Source: Devosia sp.
GTDB taxonomy: Bacteria; Pseudomonadota; Alphaproteobacteria; Rhizobiales; Devosiaceae
Length of the DNA: 39,426 bases
Assembly (NCBI RefSeq): GCF_030689745.1
Contig: NZ_JAUYGL010000131.1
Coordinates: 1-39,426 of the forward strand
Direction of reading: 5' to 3'
Each line of letters begins with the position of its first letter. Position 1 is the stretch's first letter. Below, in pieces: positions 1-7,863 of this stretch. Below the pieces are notes generated by a model that was given only the letters and a program-made list of their open reading frames with translations, had not been told where the DNA came from and did not search any database. Both the position numbers and the translations under genes were made by a program.

Positions 1-706
1 GGCGCGGAAAAGTCAGGTAGAAGCTGGTCATGCGGCCTTCGCGGCGGGCCTTCTGCTCGTAACGCGTCGCCTGCCAGCCCGGATAGGGCTCGTGCCAGTC
101 GCCCGGTTTTTCGGGGGCGAAGACAAAGGCGGACGTGCGCACGATATGGGCCAGCGTCCAATTGGCGTAGTCTTCGATATCGCTGGCAAAGTGAAACACC
201 CCGCCCGGCCGGATCACCCGCGCCAGCTCGGCCAGCGTTGTCGGCGAGACAAAGCGCCGCTTGTGATGGCGCGTTTTTGGCCAGGGATCGGGATAGAGCA
301 GGAAGACTTCGTCAAGGCTGGCATCGGGCAGGGCGGTCAGCAGCTTGAGCGCGTCATCGGTATAGAGCCGGATATTGCCTAGGCCCTCCGAGGCAATGGT
401 TTGCACCATCTTGCCGATGCCGCCGGTAAACACCTCGCAGCCAATATAGCCCGTATCGGGATGCCGCGCCGCCTCGAGCGCCAGATGCTCACCCCCGCCA
501 TAGCCAATCTCGACGATGATCTTTTTGGCGTCCGGGAAAAGGCTCGCCGGATCCAGGGTGCCGTTCAGCGTGATGTCAAGATCGGGCAGGGTAGCGTCAA
601 ACACTGCCTGCTGGCCGCCATGCAGCTTCTTGCCGGAACGGCGGCCAAAGAAAGCGCGTGGCGCGCCATCGCGCGTTTTGGGCAGCTGGTGGTCAGGCTT
701 GCTCAT
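1..706 (-). CDS. trmB: tRNA (guanine-N7-)-methyltransferase TrmB, C-terminal end cut by window edge
   Basis: SAM-dependent methylation of G46 in the tRNA variable loop. Read on the minus strand from ATG at 706, the frame stays open to base 1 (235 codons), so only the last residues are missing. The SAM-binding motif I region reads VEIGYGGGEHL (about residues 65-75). The family signature PDPWPK lies at 139-144, followed by TRHHKRR, and the C-terminal part ends with the typical RYEQKARREGRMTSFY. It lies 82 nt downstream of metK on the same strand, a common rhizobial order, but a strong hairpin plus T-run at 721-760 lies between them, so trmB may need read-through or its own promoter. The Shine-Dalgarno sequence is weak. 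Confidence 0.93.
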   Translation of the reverse strand, partial: MSKPDHQLPKTRDGAPRAFFGRRSGKKLHGGQQAVFDATLPDLDITLNGTLDPASLFPDAKKIIVEIGYGGGEHLALEAARHPDTGYIGCEVFTGGIGKMVQTIASEGLGNIRLYTDDALKLLTALPDASLDEVFLLYPDPWPKTRHHKRRFVSPTTLAELARVIRPGGVFHFASDIEDYANWTLAHIVRTSAFVFAPEKPGDWHEPYPGWQATRYEQKARREGRMTSFYLTFPR

Positions 707-720
707 CAGTCTCACAATAT

Positions 721-760
721 CAAAAAGAACCTCGCCGCCGACGGATCGGCGGCGAGGTTC
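721..760 (-). terminator. Rho-independent terminator of metK
   Basis: A perfect 14-bp stem (727-740 with 747-760) encloses a 6-nt loop. Read on the minus strand it is followed by five T (726-722). It starts 28 nt past the metK stop and ends about 15 nt before the trmB ATG. Confidence 0.85.
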
Positions 761-787
761 ATGGTAGCACTCATTGATCGATCAGGG

Positions 788-2044
788 CTACTTTACGGCA
801 GCCTTCAAGGCGCTGACCAGATCGGTCTTTTCCCAGGAGAAGCTGCCATCGCGGCCCGCCTTGCGACCAAAATGGCCATAGGCCGAGGTCTTGGCATAAA
901 TCGGCTTGTTCAGATCAAGGTGGGTGCGGATGCCGCGCGGCGTCAGGTCCATCACCTTGGCCAGAGCGGCCTCAACCACTTCCTCATCGACCGAACCGGT
1001 GTCGTGCAGGTTCACATTGATCGACAGTGGCTGTGCCACGCCAATGGCATAGCTGAGCTGGATGGTAGCGCGCTCGGCCATGCCTGCAGCGACCACGTTC
1101 TTGGCCAGATAGCGCGCTGCATAGGCCGCGGAGCGGTCAACCTTGGTCGGATCCTTGCCGGAGAAGGCGCCGCCGCCATGCGGCGCCGCGCCACCATAGG
1201 TATCGACAATGATCTTGCGCCCGGTCAGGCCGGCATCGCCGTCCGGGCCGCCAATGACAAACTTGCCGGTTGGATTGACGTGCCAGACCGTCTCGGCCGA
1301 AATCCAGCCCTCGGGCAGGGCCTCGCGGATATAGGGCTCGACAATCCTGCGCACATCGGCGGAGGTCAGCGTATCGTCCATATGCTGGGTCGACAGCACG
1401 ATCTGCGTCACCGCGACCGGCTTGCCGTCCTGATAGCGCACCGTGACCTGGCTCTTGGCATCGGGGCCGAGCACCTTGGCCGGGCCGGTGCCCTCCTTGC
1501 GCGCCTGGGTCAGGACTTCAAGGATCTTGTGCGCATAATAGATCGGGGCCGGCATCAGCTCGGGTGTCTCGCGCGAGGCATAGCCAAACATGATGCCCTG
1601 ATCGCCGGCACCAACATCCTTGTTGCCGGCCTCATCAACGCCCTGGGCAATGTCGGCCGACTGGCCATGCAGCAGCACGTCGATGCGTGCCGTCTTCCAG
1701 TGGAAGCCGGCCTGCTCATAGCCAATGGCCCGGATGGCCTTGCGCGCGGCCGACTTGAATTTGGCCGGGTTGACCAGCGGGTTGCCGACGGCGTCAACGA
1801 CGATCTTGCCCGCCTTGTCCTTTTTCAGCAGCGTTTCGGGGACGCGGACCTCGCCGGCAATGACCACGCGATTGGTGGTTGCCAGGGTCTCGCAGGCAAT
1901 GCGCACCTGCGCCAGATCCATGCCGGCCTTTTTCGCCTCGCGGAACACCAGATCGACGATTTCATCGCTGATCCGGTCGCAAACCTTGTCCGGATGACCT
2001 TCGGAAACTGATTCCGAGGTGAAAAGAAAAGATGATCGGACCAC
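788..2044 (-). CDS. metK: S-adenosylmethionine synthase
   Basis: Cytosolic enzyme making SAM from methionine and ATP. At 418 aa it has a normal alphaproteobacterial length. The N-terminal signature [13 protein letters not shown] (8-20) supplies the ATP/methionine site, [12 protein letters not shown] (145-156) is the second family signature, and the loop [17 protein letters not shown] lies near residue 290. The start is GTG at 2044, chosen because AGGGGA lies 6 nt upstream and the [12 protein letters not shown] start matches the family. An imperfect palindrome in the promoter region (2131-2152) suggests repression linked to methionine-cycle metabolites. A terminator follows, then trmB, a SAM consumer. 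Confidence 0.97.
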   Translation of the reverse strand: MVRSSFLFTSESVSEGHPDKVCDRISDEIVDLVFREAKKAGMDLAQVRIACETLATTNRVVIAGEVRVPETLLKKDKAGKIVVDAVGNPLVNPAKFKSAARKAIRAIGYEQAGFHWKTARIDVLLHGQSADIAQGVDEAGNKDVGAGDQGIMFGYASRETPELMPAPIYYAHKILEVLTQARKEGTGPAKVLGPDAKSQVTVRYQDGKPVAVTQIVLSTQHMDDTLTSADVRRIVEPYIREALPEGWISAETVWHVNPTGKFVIGGPDGDAGLTGRKIIVDTYGGAAPHGGGAFSGKDPTKVDRSAAYAARYLAKNVVAAGMAERATIQLSYAIGVAQPLSINVNLHDTGSVDEEVVEAALAKVMDLTPRGIRTHLDLNKPIYAKTSAYGHFGRKAGRDGSFSWEKTDLVSALKAAVK

Positions 2045-2068
2045 GCAACATCCCCTGAATTGGCTGAA

Positions 2069-2126
2069 AGCGGCTCAAAACGAGCCATTCGACCCGGTTT
2101 GTGACATCCAAGCCCCAACTGGTCAA
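2069..2126 (-). promoter_or_regulatory. metK leader: possible -35 box and small hairpin
   Basis: On the minus strand a TTGACC (+ strand 2121-2126) lies beside the palindrome at 2131-2152 and could be a -35 element, but the -10 candidate 17 nt downstream (CACAAA) is poor. Nearer the gene, GGCTC-GTTTT-GAGCC makes a 5-bp hairpin. No known SAM riboswitch consensus was recognised. Confidence 0.25.
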
Positions 2127-2130
2127 GCTG

Positions 2131-2152
2131 GATATAAAGAAAGCTTGATATG
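2131..2152. promoter_or_regulatory. Candidate operator upstream of metK
   Basis: Imperfect inverted repeat with half-sites GATATAAAG and CTTGATATG separated by 4 nt; 7 of 9 positions are symmetric. It lies about 90 nt upstream of the metK start, next to a possible -35 box. From memory it resembles ATATAAAGA-type sites assigned to ArsR-family SahR regulators of methionine-cycle genes in Proteobacteria. That assignment is inference. Confidence 0.45.
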
Positions 2153-2215
2153 ATCTGGTGCGGGCTTGCGCCGGGCGCCCCGCTGGAGCCTGTTGCGGCG
2201 GCCGCCGCCAGAACC

Positions 2216-2250
2216 AAAAACCCCGGCCACGACTTTCGTCGGACCGGGGT
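2216..2250 (-). terminator. Terminator of tRNA-Leu
   Basis: The stem pairs CCCCGG(T)CCGAC with GTCG(T)GGCCGGGG around a GAAA loop. On the minus strand it is followed by TTTTT (2220-2216). It starts 8 nt downstream of the tRNA 3' end. Confidence 0.88.
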
Positions 2251-2257
2251 CTAAACT

Positions 2258-2342
2258 TGGTGCCCAGAAGAAGACTCGAACTTCCACACCTTGCGGTACA
2301 CGGACCTGAACCGTGCGCGTCTACCAATTCCGCCATCTGGGC
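2258..2342 (-). tRNA. tRNA-Leu(CAG)
   Basis: 85 nt including an encoded CCA. The acceptor stem pairs GCCCAGA (2342-2336) with TCTGGGC (2268-2262), with discriminator A. The anticodon stem-loop is CACGG-TTCAGGT-CCGTG, with anticodon CAG at 2308-2306. A class II extra arm and the TTCGAGTC T-loop are present. A clear promoter and a terminator flank it. Confidence 0.95.
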
Positions 2343-2353
2343 AAGCAGGGCGG

Positions 2354-2382
2354 TAACTAGGGGGCGCGGTGACCGATGTCAA
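2354..2382 (-). promoter_or_regulatory. Sigma-70-type promoter of tRNA-Leu
   Basis: Minus strand: TTGACA (2382-2377), a 17-nt spacer, then TAGTTA (2359-2354), ending 11 nt before the mature tRNA 5' end. The -35 box matches consensus exactly. Confidence 0.75.
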
Positions 2383-2400
2383 TCACCTTAATCGCCCCGC

Positions 2401-2766
2401 TCACCAATTCGCCCCGTCCCAATGGGTAATGGCAGCGCGATCCACCGGTGGCGCGCCGTCCAGGCAATGAACATTGATCATCACCAGCTCCTGGCCCTGG
2501 CCGTCCGAACCGCGGGCAAATGCTTCAATGCCGCAGGTCCTGCAGAACAGATGGGAGATGGTCTGGGTGTTGAACCGGAACTCGGTGAGATTGTCGGCGC
2601 CGCTTTCCAGCACGAAATCGGCAGCCGGCACGGACTGCATCACCCAGCCCAGACGCCGGCAGCGTGAGCAATTGCAGTCGCCCATGGCCGACAGATCGGT
2701 GCTGGCCGTGAAGCTGACGGCACCGCAATGGCACTGGCCGTGATAGGTTGTTTGAAGGGCAGTCAT
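2401..2766 (-). CDS. GFA/CENP-V-type zinc-binding protein
   Basis: 121-aa cytosolic protein of the glutathione-dependent formaldehyde-activating (GFA) family. Zinc-ligand cysteines are visible: CHC at 12-14, CNCSRC at 31-36 and CRTC at 75-78. Most family members of this size have no proven activity, so the name does not establish formaldehyde metabolism. The start at 2766 is chosen because GAGGTC lies 6-7 nt upstream; an ATG nine codons earlier lacks that support. It is transcribed divergently from the NDUFA9-like gene, 141 nt away. Confidence 0.85.
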   Translation of the reverse strand: MTALQTTYHGQCHCGAVSFTASTDLSAMGDCNCSRCRRLGWVMQSVPAADFVLESGADNLTEFRFNTQTISHLFCRTCGIEAFARGSDGQGQELVMINVHCLDGAPPVDRAAITHWDGANW

Positions 2767-2907
2767 AGCAGAGACCTCATTTGAACGGAACAAAACAAGA
2801 ACAAAACCAGCTTGGAGTCAAGCTCTATTCGCCCCGCGGCCCTCGACAGCAGCGCCGGGCTTGCGCTAGAAGCGGGGAAAGTTTTGCCCCATTTGCCGGA
2901 GCCCAGC

Positions 2908-3906
2908 ATGGAAAGCCTTGATCCAAAACTCGTCACCGTGTTTGGCGGCTCGGGCTTTGTGGGAACCCAGATCGTCCAATTGCTGGCCGCCAAGGGACAT
3001 CGCATTCGTGTTGCCGTGCGCCAGCCCAATCTGGCCGGCCATGTCCGGCCGCTCGGCACGGTGGGGCAGGTGGTGCCTGTCCAGGCCAATATCCGTAACC
3101 GGGCCTCGGTCGAGCGCGCTGTCGCCGGCGCCGATATCGTGATCAATCTGGTGGGCATTGGCGCCAATCGCGGCGCTCAGACTTTTGAAGCGGTCCATGT
3201 TGACGGCGCCAGGACAATTGCCGAGGCCGCCAGGGCAGCGGGCGCCAGCGCGCTGGTCCACATGTCGGCGCTCGGCGTCGACACGGCCGCCGAGATCAGC
3301 GCCTACGCCGCGTCCAAGCTGGCTGGTGAAGCCGCCGTATTCGAGGCTTTCCCCAAGGCGGTGGTAATGCGCCCCTCCATCCTGTTTGGTCAGGGCGACG
3401 GTTTCTTCAATCTGATGGCCGGGCTCGCCCGGATGTTCCCGGTAATGCCGCTGATCGGTGGCGACACCAAATTCCAGCCCGCCTATGTGGCCGATGTCGC
3501 TGAGGCATTTGTGCTGGCCGCCGAGGGCCAGCTCAAGACAGGCAAGGTCTACGAACTCGGTGGCCCGCAGGTCGAAACCCATCGCGCGCTGCTGCAGCGG
3601 ATCCAGCGCGAGGCCCTGCGCAACCGGCCGCTGCTGCCGCTGTCCTTCGGGGTTGCCAAGATGCTGGCCAGTGTCATGGCCATTCTCCCGTTTCCGCCAC
3701 TGCTCACGGTCGACCAGGTCGCGCTGCTCAGCGTGGACAATGTGGTGTCTGCAGCCGCCATCAAGGAGAAGCGAACCTTTGCCGGCATGGGCATTGTCCC
3801 CACCGCGATGGACACCATCCTGCCCACCTATCTCTGGCGCTTCCGCAAGCACGGCCAGTTCGACAAGACCCTGCCGAACCCGGCCAGCGACGCCAGCAGC
3901 GCCTGA
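2908..3906 (+). CDS. NDUFA9-like complex I accessory protein (atypical SDR)
   Basis: 332 aa. The N-terminal NAD(P)-binding motif GGSGFVG lies at 13-19, and Y133-AAS-K137 fits the SDR YxxxK pair. The ending YLWRFRKHGQ is typical of bacterial homologues of the mitochondrial complex I subunit NDUFA9. It probably binds NADPH structurally rather than acting as an enzyme. The start at 2908 has GGAG upstream; an in-frame upstream extension (from 2812) is low complexity and unlike the family. A Rho-independent terminator follows at 3946. Confidence 0.85.
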   Translation: MESLDPKLVTVFGGSGFVGTQIVQLLAAKGHRIRVAVRQPNLAGHVRPLGTVGQVVPVQANIRNRASVERAVAGADIVINLVGIGANRGAQTFEAVHVDGARTIAEAARAAGASALVHMSALGVDTAAEISAYAASKLAGEAAVFEAFPKAVVMRPSILFGQGDGFFNLMAGLARMFPVMPLIGGDTKFQPAYVADVAEAFVLAAEGQLKTGKVYELGGPQVETHRALLQRIQREALRNRPLLPLSFGVAKMLASVMAILPFPPLLTVDQVALLSVDNVVSAAAIKEKRTFAGMGIVPTAMDTILPTYLWRFRKHGQFDKTLPNPASDASSA

Positions 3907-3945
3907 TCGGCGCCAATCGATGACCACCAGATGATCAATACCCGG

Positions 3946-3972
3946 CGCCCGTTGCCTTGCAGCGGGCGTTTT
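3946..3972 (+). terminator. Rho-independent terminator of the NDUFA9-like gene
   Basis: 10-bp stem (3946-3955 with 3959-3968, one G-T pair), a CTT loop, then TTTT. It lies 40 nt past the stop codon. Confidence 0.8.
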
Positions 3973-4002
3973 GCTGGGCGTCCGCGTGCTTCACAACTCA
4001 GC

Positions 4003-4066
4003 GATATATCTTGAAACCCGGTCTTTCGGCCATGATATCGGCGATTAACGGCATCAAAGATATATC
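4003..4066. promoter_or_regulatory. Candidate PadR operator: two GATATATC palindromes
   Basis: Perfect 8-bp palindromes GATATATC lie at 4003-4010 and 4059-4066, with a shorter GATATC at 4034-4039 between them. The second lies 12 nt upstream of the padR start codon and overlaps the approach to its Shine-Dalgarno. Autoregulation through such palindromes is usual for PadR regulators; the assignment is inference from position. Confidence 0.5.
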
Positions 4067-4078
4067 GGAGCACAGCAA

Positions 4079-4783
4079 ATGAGCACCTACTGGAATAATG
4101 GAGAACCCAATTGGCGGCGCATGGAAGCCATGGCGCGAAGCGGCTGGGCTCGTCTGGCCGCTGGCGTCGATAGCGCCGAAAACTGGGGCAATATGGGGGG
4201 CAAGTTTCGTATTGGCCGCATGCTGGCATCGGGTGACCTCCGCCTGGTGGCGCTCTATCTGATCGATGAGCAGCCGCGCCATGGTTACGACCTGATCAAG
4301 GCGATCGAGGAAAAATCGGCCGGTTTCTATTCGCCCAGCCCTGGCGTGGTCTATCCCGCGCTGACCTATCTCGAGGAAGCCGGGTATGCGACCTCTCATG
4401 CCGATGGCAACAAGAAGCTCTACACCATCACCGATGCCGGGCGGGCCCATCTCAGCGACAATCGCGAATCGATCGAATCAACCCTGGCTTTCCTCGCCAA
4501 GGCCGGCGAGCAGATGCAGCGCTTCCGCGAATTCGCCAAGGCGGACTGGTCTGCCCAACAGGACGGCCCCACCGATTCGGGTCCCCGGCAGGCCGCTGCG
4601 TCGGATACCGATCGTGACCTCAAGGATGTGGTGCCCGAGCTCAACACTGCCCGGCGCGCCCTCAAGGCAGCGATCAAGGCAGCCCGCCGCGGCTCCGAGG
4701 ACCAGCAATTGCGTGCTGCCATTATCCTGCGCCGTGCGGCCGCTGACATTCACGCGCTTTCCGAAGACGACGTGGACATCTGA
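4079..4783 (+). CDS. PadR family transcriptional regulator
   Basis: 234 aa. The winged-helix PadR domain covers about residues 48-125 (LVALYLIDEQPRHGYDLI, then SPSPGVVYPALTYLEEAGY). A 45-residue N-terminal extension rich in W, N and G precedes it, giving an architecture like YqjI-type PadR proteins. The C-terminal region (about 170-234) is helical and charged and is probably the dimerisation arm. CGGAG lies 8 nt upstream of the ATG. The target is probably its own promoter; there is no divergent partner. The dehydrogenase 80 nt downstream carries a different palindrome, so regulation of that gene is not implied. Confidence 0.9.
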   Translation: MSTYWNNGEPNWRRMEAMARSGWARLAAGVDSAENWGNMGGKFRIGRMLASGDLRLVALYLIDEQPRHGYDLIKAIEEKSAGFYSPSPGVVYPALTYLEEAGYATSHADGNKKLYTITDAGRAHLSDNRESIESTLAFLAKAGEQMQRFREFAKADWSAQQDGPTDSGPRQAAASDTDRDLKDVVPELNTARRALKAAIKAARRGSEDQQLRAAIILRRAAADIHALSEDDVDI

Positions 4784-4840
4784 TGGATCTGAGGGGCGCG
4801 GTGTCCACCGCGTCCCTCAGAACGCGCTTCGCAGTCACAA

Positions 4841-4854
4841 ACTAACATGTTAGT
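4841..4854. promoter_or_regulatory. Perfect 14-bp palindrome in front of the D-2-hydroxyacid dehydrogenase
   Basis: ACTAACATGTTAGT is self-complementary over all 14 bases and ends 8 nt before the ATG at 4863. Its position suggests an operator that blocks transcription or initiation. The regulator is unknown. Confidence 0.5.
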
Positions 4855-4862
4855 CTGCTGCC

Positions 4863-7811
4863 ATGCAGCAAACCGCCCCCGCCCTCGCGCCCCACATCGC
4901 CCCCGTCGTTACCCCCCTTCATCAGGTTACTCCCGAGCGGCAAGCCGCCGGTGAGCGCCTGGTGGCGCGCCTCAAGGGCGCGATCGAAGGGTTCATGTAT
5001 ACTGACCCGCTGATGACCTATGCCTGGAGCGGCGACGCCAGCTCCTACCGGTTGATTCCGGCGGCTGTGGTCCTCATCAATTCCGAAGATGAGGTCCGAG
5101 CGGTCATGGCCGCCGCCCGGGCCGAGGGACTGCCCATCACCTTTCGCGCTGCCGGTACCTCGCTATCGGGGCAGGCCGTCACCGATGGCGTGCTGGCCGT
5201 CCTCGGCGATGGCTGGCGCCGGCTCAATATCCATCCCGGCGCCGAACAGATTACCCTGGGCCCGGCCATTATTGTGGCCAATGCCAATACGGCACTGAAG
5301 CCCTTCAACAAGAAGATCGGCCCTGATCCCGCCAGCCAGGCGACCTGCAAGATCGGCGGCGTGGTCAACAATAATTCGTCCGGCATGTGCTGCGGCGTCA
5401 CCCAGAACACCTATCACACCATGGCGCGCCTGCGCCTGGTGCTGACCGATGGCACCGTGCTGGATTCGGGCGATCCGGCCAGTTGCGCCGCCTTCCGCAC
5501 CAGCCACGCTGCCATGCTCGATGGCCTGCATCAGCTGCATCATCAGGTGACCAGCGACCCCGACCTGGTGGCGCTGATTACCCGGAAATACGCCATCAAG
5601 AACACTGTCGGCTATTCGCTCAATGCGCTGGTCGATTATTCCGATCCGCTCGACATCCTGATCCATCTGATGGTGGGGTCCGAAGGCACGCTCGGCTTCG
5701 TGTCCGAGGTCACCTACAATACCGTCCCCGAGCACCCGTTCAAATCCACCGCCCTGGTGCCCTTTCCCGACCCGCAATCTGCGGGCAGGGCCATCATCGA
5801 AATGGCCAATGGCGGCATCCAGCTGACCACGGGCGTCACGGCCGCCGAGTATATCGAGCGCCGCGCCCTGGAAACGGTGGCCCATCTGCCCCCCATGGCG
5901 CCCCTGCTGCCCTGGCTGACCGACAATTCCCCCGCCGTGCTGATCGACGTCACCGCCCCTGATGCGGCAACGCTGGATCGCGAAGTCGCCAAGGCGGTCG
6001 AGCTGCTGTCGCGGCACGGCGCCACCCATGTCGATTTTTCTACTGACGCGATCCGCAGCCACGCCCTCTGGGACATTCGCAAGGGCTTTTTCGCCTCCGC
6101 CGGAGCGGCGCGCCCCAAGGGCAGCATCATGCTGACCGAAGACGTGGCCGCCCCGATCGAGCGGCTGGCCGATTTCGTGGTCGATCTGCGCGCCATGCTG
6201 GACGATCATGGCTATGAGGACGCCGTGATTTTTGGCCATGCCCTGGCCGGCAATCTGCATTTCCAGATGGGCGACGATTTTTCGCTGCCCGGTTCAGCGG
6301 AAAAATTCGATGCCTTCTCCGGCGCCCTCAGCGATCTGGTGTCGCTGAAATATGGCGGCTCGCTCAAGGCTGAACATGGCACCGGCCGCGCCATTGCGCC
6401 GTTCGTGGAGGCCGAATGGGGTGCCAAGGCCTATGGCCTGATGCATGCCATCAAGCATCTGTTTGATCCCGAGGGCCTGCTCAACCCCGGCGTGCTGCTC
6501 AACCCCGACGACAAGATCCATATCAAGCATCTCAAGGTCATGCCGCCAGCCGATGAACTGGTCGATATGTGTATCGAATGCGGCTTCTGCGAGCCGGCCT
6601 GTCCCAGCCAGCAGATGACCCTGTCGCCGCGCCAGCGGATTGCAGTGACGCGGGAGCGGGAGCGGCTGCGGCGCAGTGGAGAAGACCCTGCCCGGCTCAA
6701 GCGGCTCGACGATGATTTCCAGTATGCCGGGCTCGACACCTGCGCTGCCTGCAATCTGTGTTCGCTGCGCTGCCCGGTGGGCATTGAAACCGGCACCATG
6801 ATCATCGGCCAGCGTGCGCAGCGGCGCGGCGCCACCGGCCACGCCGTGGCCGGCTTTGTGGCCGATCATCGCGGCAGTGTGGAAACCCTGATGCGCGCCG
6901 GCGTGGGGCTGGCCGACGCCGCCCGCACCGTCATCCCGGCGCCCGCCATCGAAGCGCTGACCGATGCTGCCAGACGGCTGACCGGCAAGCGCCTGCCCCG
7001 CGTGTCGCGTGCCCTGCATCGGGGCCCCGGCGCGCCCAAGCCGGTTCCGAACCGGCAGGATCCGCGCCAGACCGGCTTCCCCGTGCCCATCGCCCAGAGC
7101 GGCCGGCCATCCATCGTCTACTTTCCCAGTTGCGCCACGCGCATGTTCGGCGCGCCCGCAACCCGCTACGATCTGCTACCGGTGCCCGCTGCCATGCTGG
7201 CGCTGCTCGAACGCGCGGGCTTCGACGTCGTCATGCCCGACCATCTCAATGGCCAGTGTTGCGGCCAGCCCTTCCAGTCCAAGGGTTTCCCCGAACAGGC
7301 AGCCAGTGTTGGTGGCGACCTCAAGCGCGAGCTGTCTTCTCTGTCCGACGCCGGTCGGTTGAGTGTGGTCACTGACGCCTCGACCTGCGCCAAACATCTG
7401 CGTGAGTTTCCCGGCGACGCACCGGTGCTGGATTCCGCGCAATTTCTCCTGAGCCAGGTACTGCCCAAGCTGACCATCACGCAAAAGCTACCGACCGTCG
7501 CCGTGCACCACAATTGCTCAGCCCAGCGGCTGGCCGAACAGCCGATGACCGAAGCCATTGCCGGCGCCTGTGCCGATACCGTCGCCGTGCTCAGCGCGCT
7601 CAACTGCTGTGGCTATGCCGGTGACAAGGGCCTGTTCGTGCCCGAACTCAACGCCCACGCCACCCGCTTCGCCAAGCAGGATATGCCGGCGGGCTGTACT
7701 TTGGGGGTCTCGACGGTAAGCACCTGCGCCTCGGGCCTGAGCGAGCATACCGATGTGCCCTTTGTCGGTCTGGCCAGCCTGCTCGAATGGGCCAGCCGGC
7801 CGCTGCACTAG
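4863..7811 (+). CDS. FAD-linked D-2-hydroxyacid (D-lactate type) dehydrogenase fused to Fe-S oxidoreductase
   Basis: 982-aa fusion like E. coli YdiJ and the Dld-II D-lactate dehydrogenases. The FAD-binding domain (about 50-270) shows FRAAGTSLSGQA and IGGVVNNNSSGMCCG. The FAD-oxidase C-terminal domain ends near 550 at HLFDPEGLLNPG. Two [4Fe-4S] motifs follow: C570/C573/C576/C580 and C627/C630/C633/C637. The C-terminal CCG domains carry CCGQPF and CCGYAG. It should oxidise a D-2-hydroxyacid (D-lactate or D-2-hydroxyglutarate) and pass electrons to a quinone or similar acceptor; the substrate cannot be read from sequence. No signal peptide. No Shine-Dalgarno is visible and a 14-bp palindrome lies just upstream. 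Confidence 0.92.
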   Translation: MQQTAPALAPHIAPVVTPLHQVTPERQAAGERLVARLKGAIEGFMYTDPLMTYAWSGDASSYRLIPAAVVLINSEDEVRAVMAAARAEGLPITFRAAGTSLSGQAVTDGVLAVLGDGWRRLNIHPGAEQITLGPAIIVANANTALKPFNKKIGPDPASQATCKIGGVVNNNSSGMCCGVTQNTYHTMARLRLVLTDGTVLDSGDPASCAAFRTSHAAMLDGLHQLHHQVTSDPDLVALITRKYAIKNTVGYSLNALVDYSDPLDILIHLMVGSEGTLGFVSEVTYNTVPEHPFKSTALVPFPDPQSAGRAIIEMANGGIQLTTGVTAAEYIERRALETVAHLPPMAPLLPWLTDNSPAVLIDVTAPDAATLDREVAKAVELLSRHGATHVDFSTDAIRSHALWDIRKGFFASAGAARPKGSIMLTEDVAAPIERLADFVVDLRAMLDDHGYEDAVIFGHALAGNLHFQMGDDFSLPGSAEKFDAFSGALSDLVSLKYGGSLKAEHGTGRAIAPFVEAEWGAKAYGLMHAIKHLFDPEGLLNPGVLLNPDDKIHIKHLKVMPPADELVDMCIECGFCEPACPSQQMTLSPRQRIAVTRERERLRRSGEDPARLKRLDDDFQYAGLDTCAACNLCSLRCPVGIETGTMIIGQRAQRRGATGHAVAGFVADHRGSVETLMRAGVGLADAARTVIPAPAIEALTDAARRLTGKRLPRVSRALHRGPGAPKPVPNRQDPRQTGFPVPIAQSGRPSIVYFPSCATRMFGAPATRYDLLPVPAAMLALLERAGFDVVMPDHLNGQCCGQPFQSKGFPEQAASVGGDLKRELSSLSDAGRLSVVTDASTCAKHLREFPGDAPVLDSAQFLLSQVLPKLTITQKLPTVAVHHNCSAQRLAEQPMTEAIAGACADTVAVLSALNCCGYAGDKGLFVPELNAHATRFAKQDMPAGCTLGVSTVSTCASGLSEHTDVPFVGLASLLEWASRPLH

Positions 7812-7817
7812 ACCTGA

Positions 7818-7857
7818 CCGGGGCTTGCCGCTACTGAACGGGTTCAGCAAGCCCCGG
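7818..7857 (+). other. Stem-loop directly in front of a start codon
   Basis: A 10-bp perfect outer stem (CCGGGGCTTG 7818-7827 with CAAGCCCCGG 7848-7857) encloses an inner CTGAAC/GTTCAG hairpin. It fills most of the 52-nt gap between the dehydrogenase and the RNA methyltransferase and ends 6 nt before the ATG. There is no T-run after it. Confidence 0.6.
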
Positions 7858-7863
7858 ATAACC

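Noticed and set aside
401..2011. Long open frame on the plus strand opposite metK and trmB (536 codons)
   Set aside because: It is antisense to two clear family members and has no domain, ribosome site or plausible composition; GC-rich codon use makes such shadow frames common.
2045..2160. SAM riboswitch in the metK leader
   Set aside because: Only a 5-bp hairpin is seen; I could not match SAM-II, SAM-V or SAM/SAH conserved cores. A covariance-model search would settle it.
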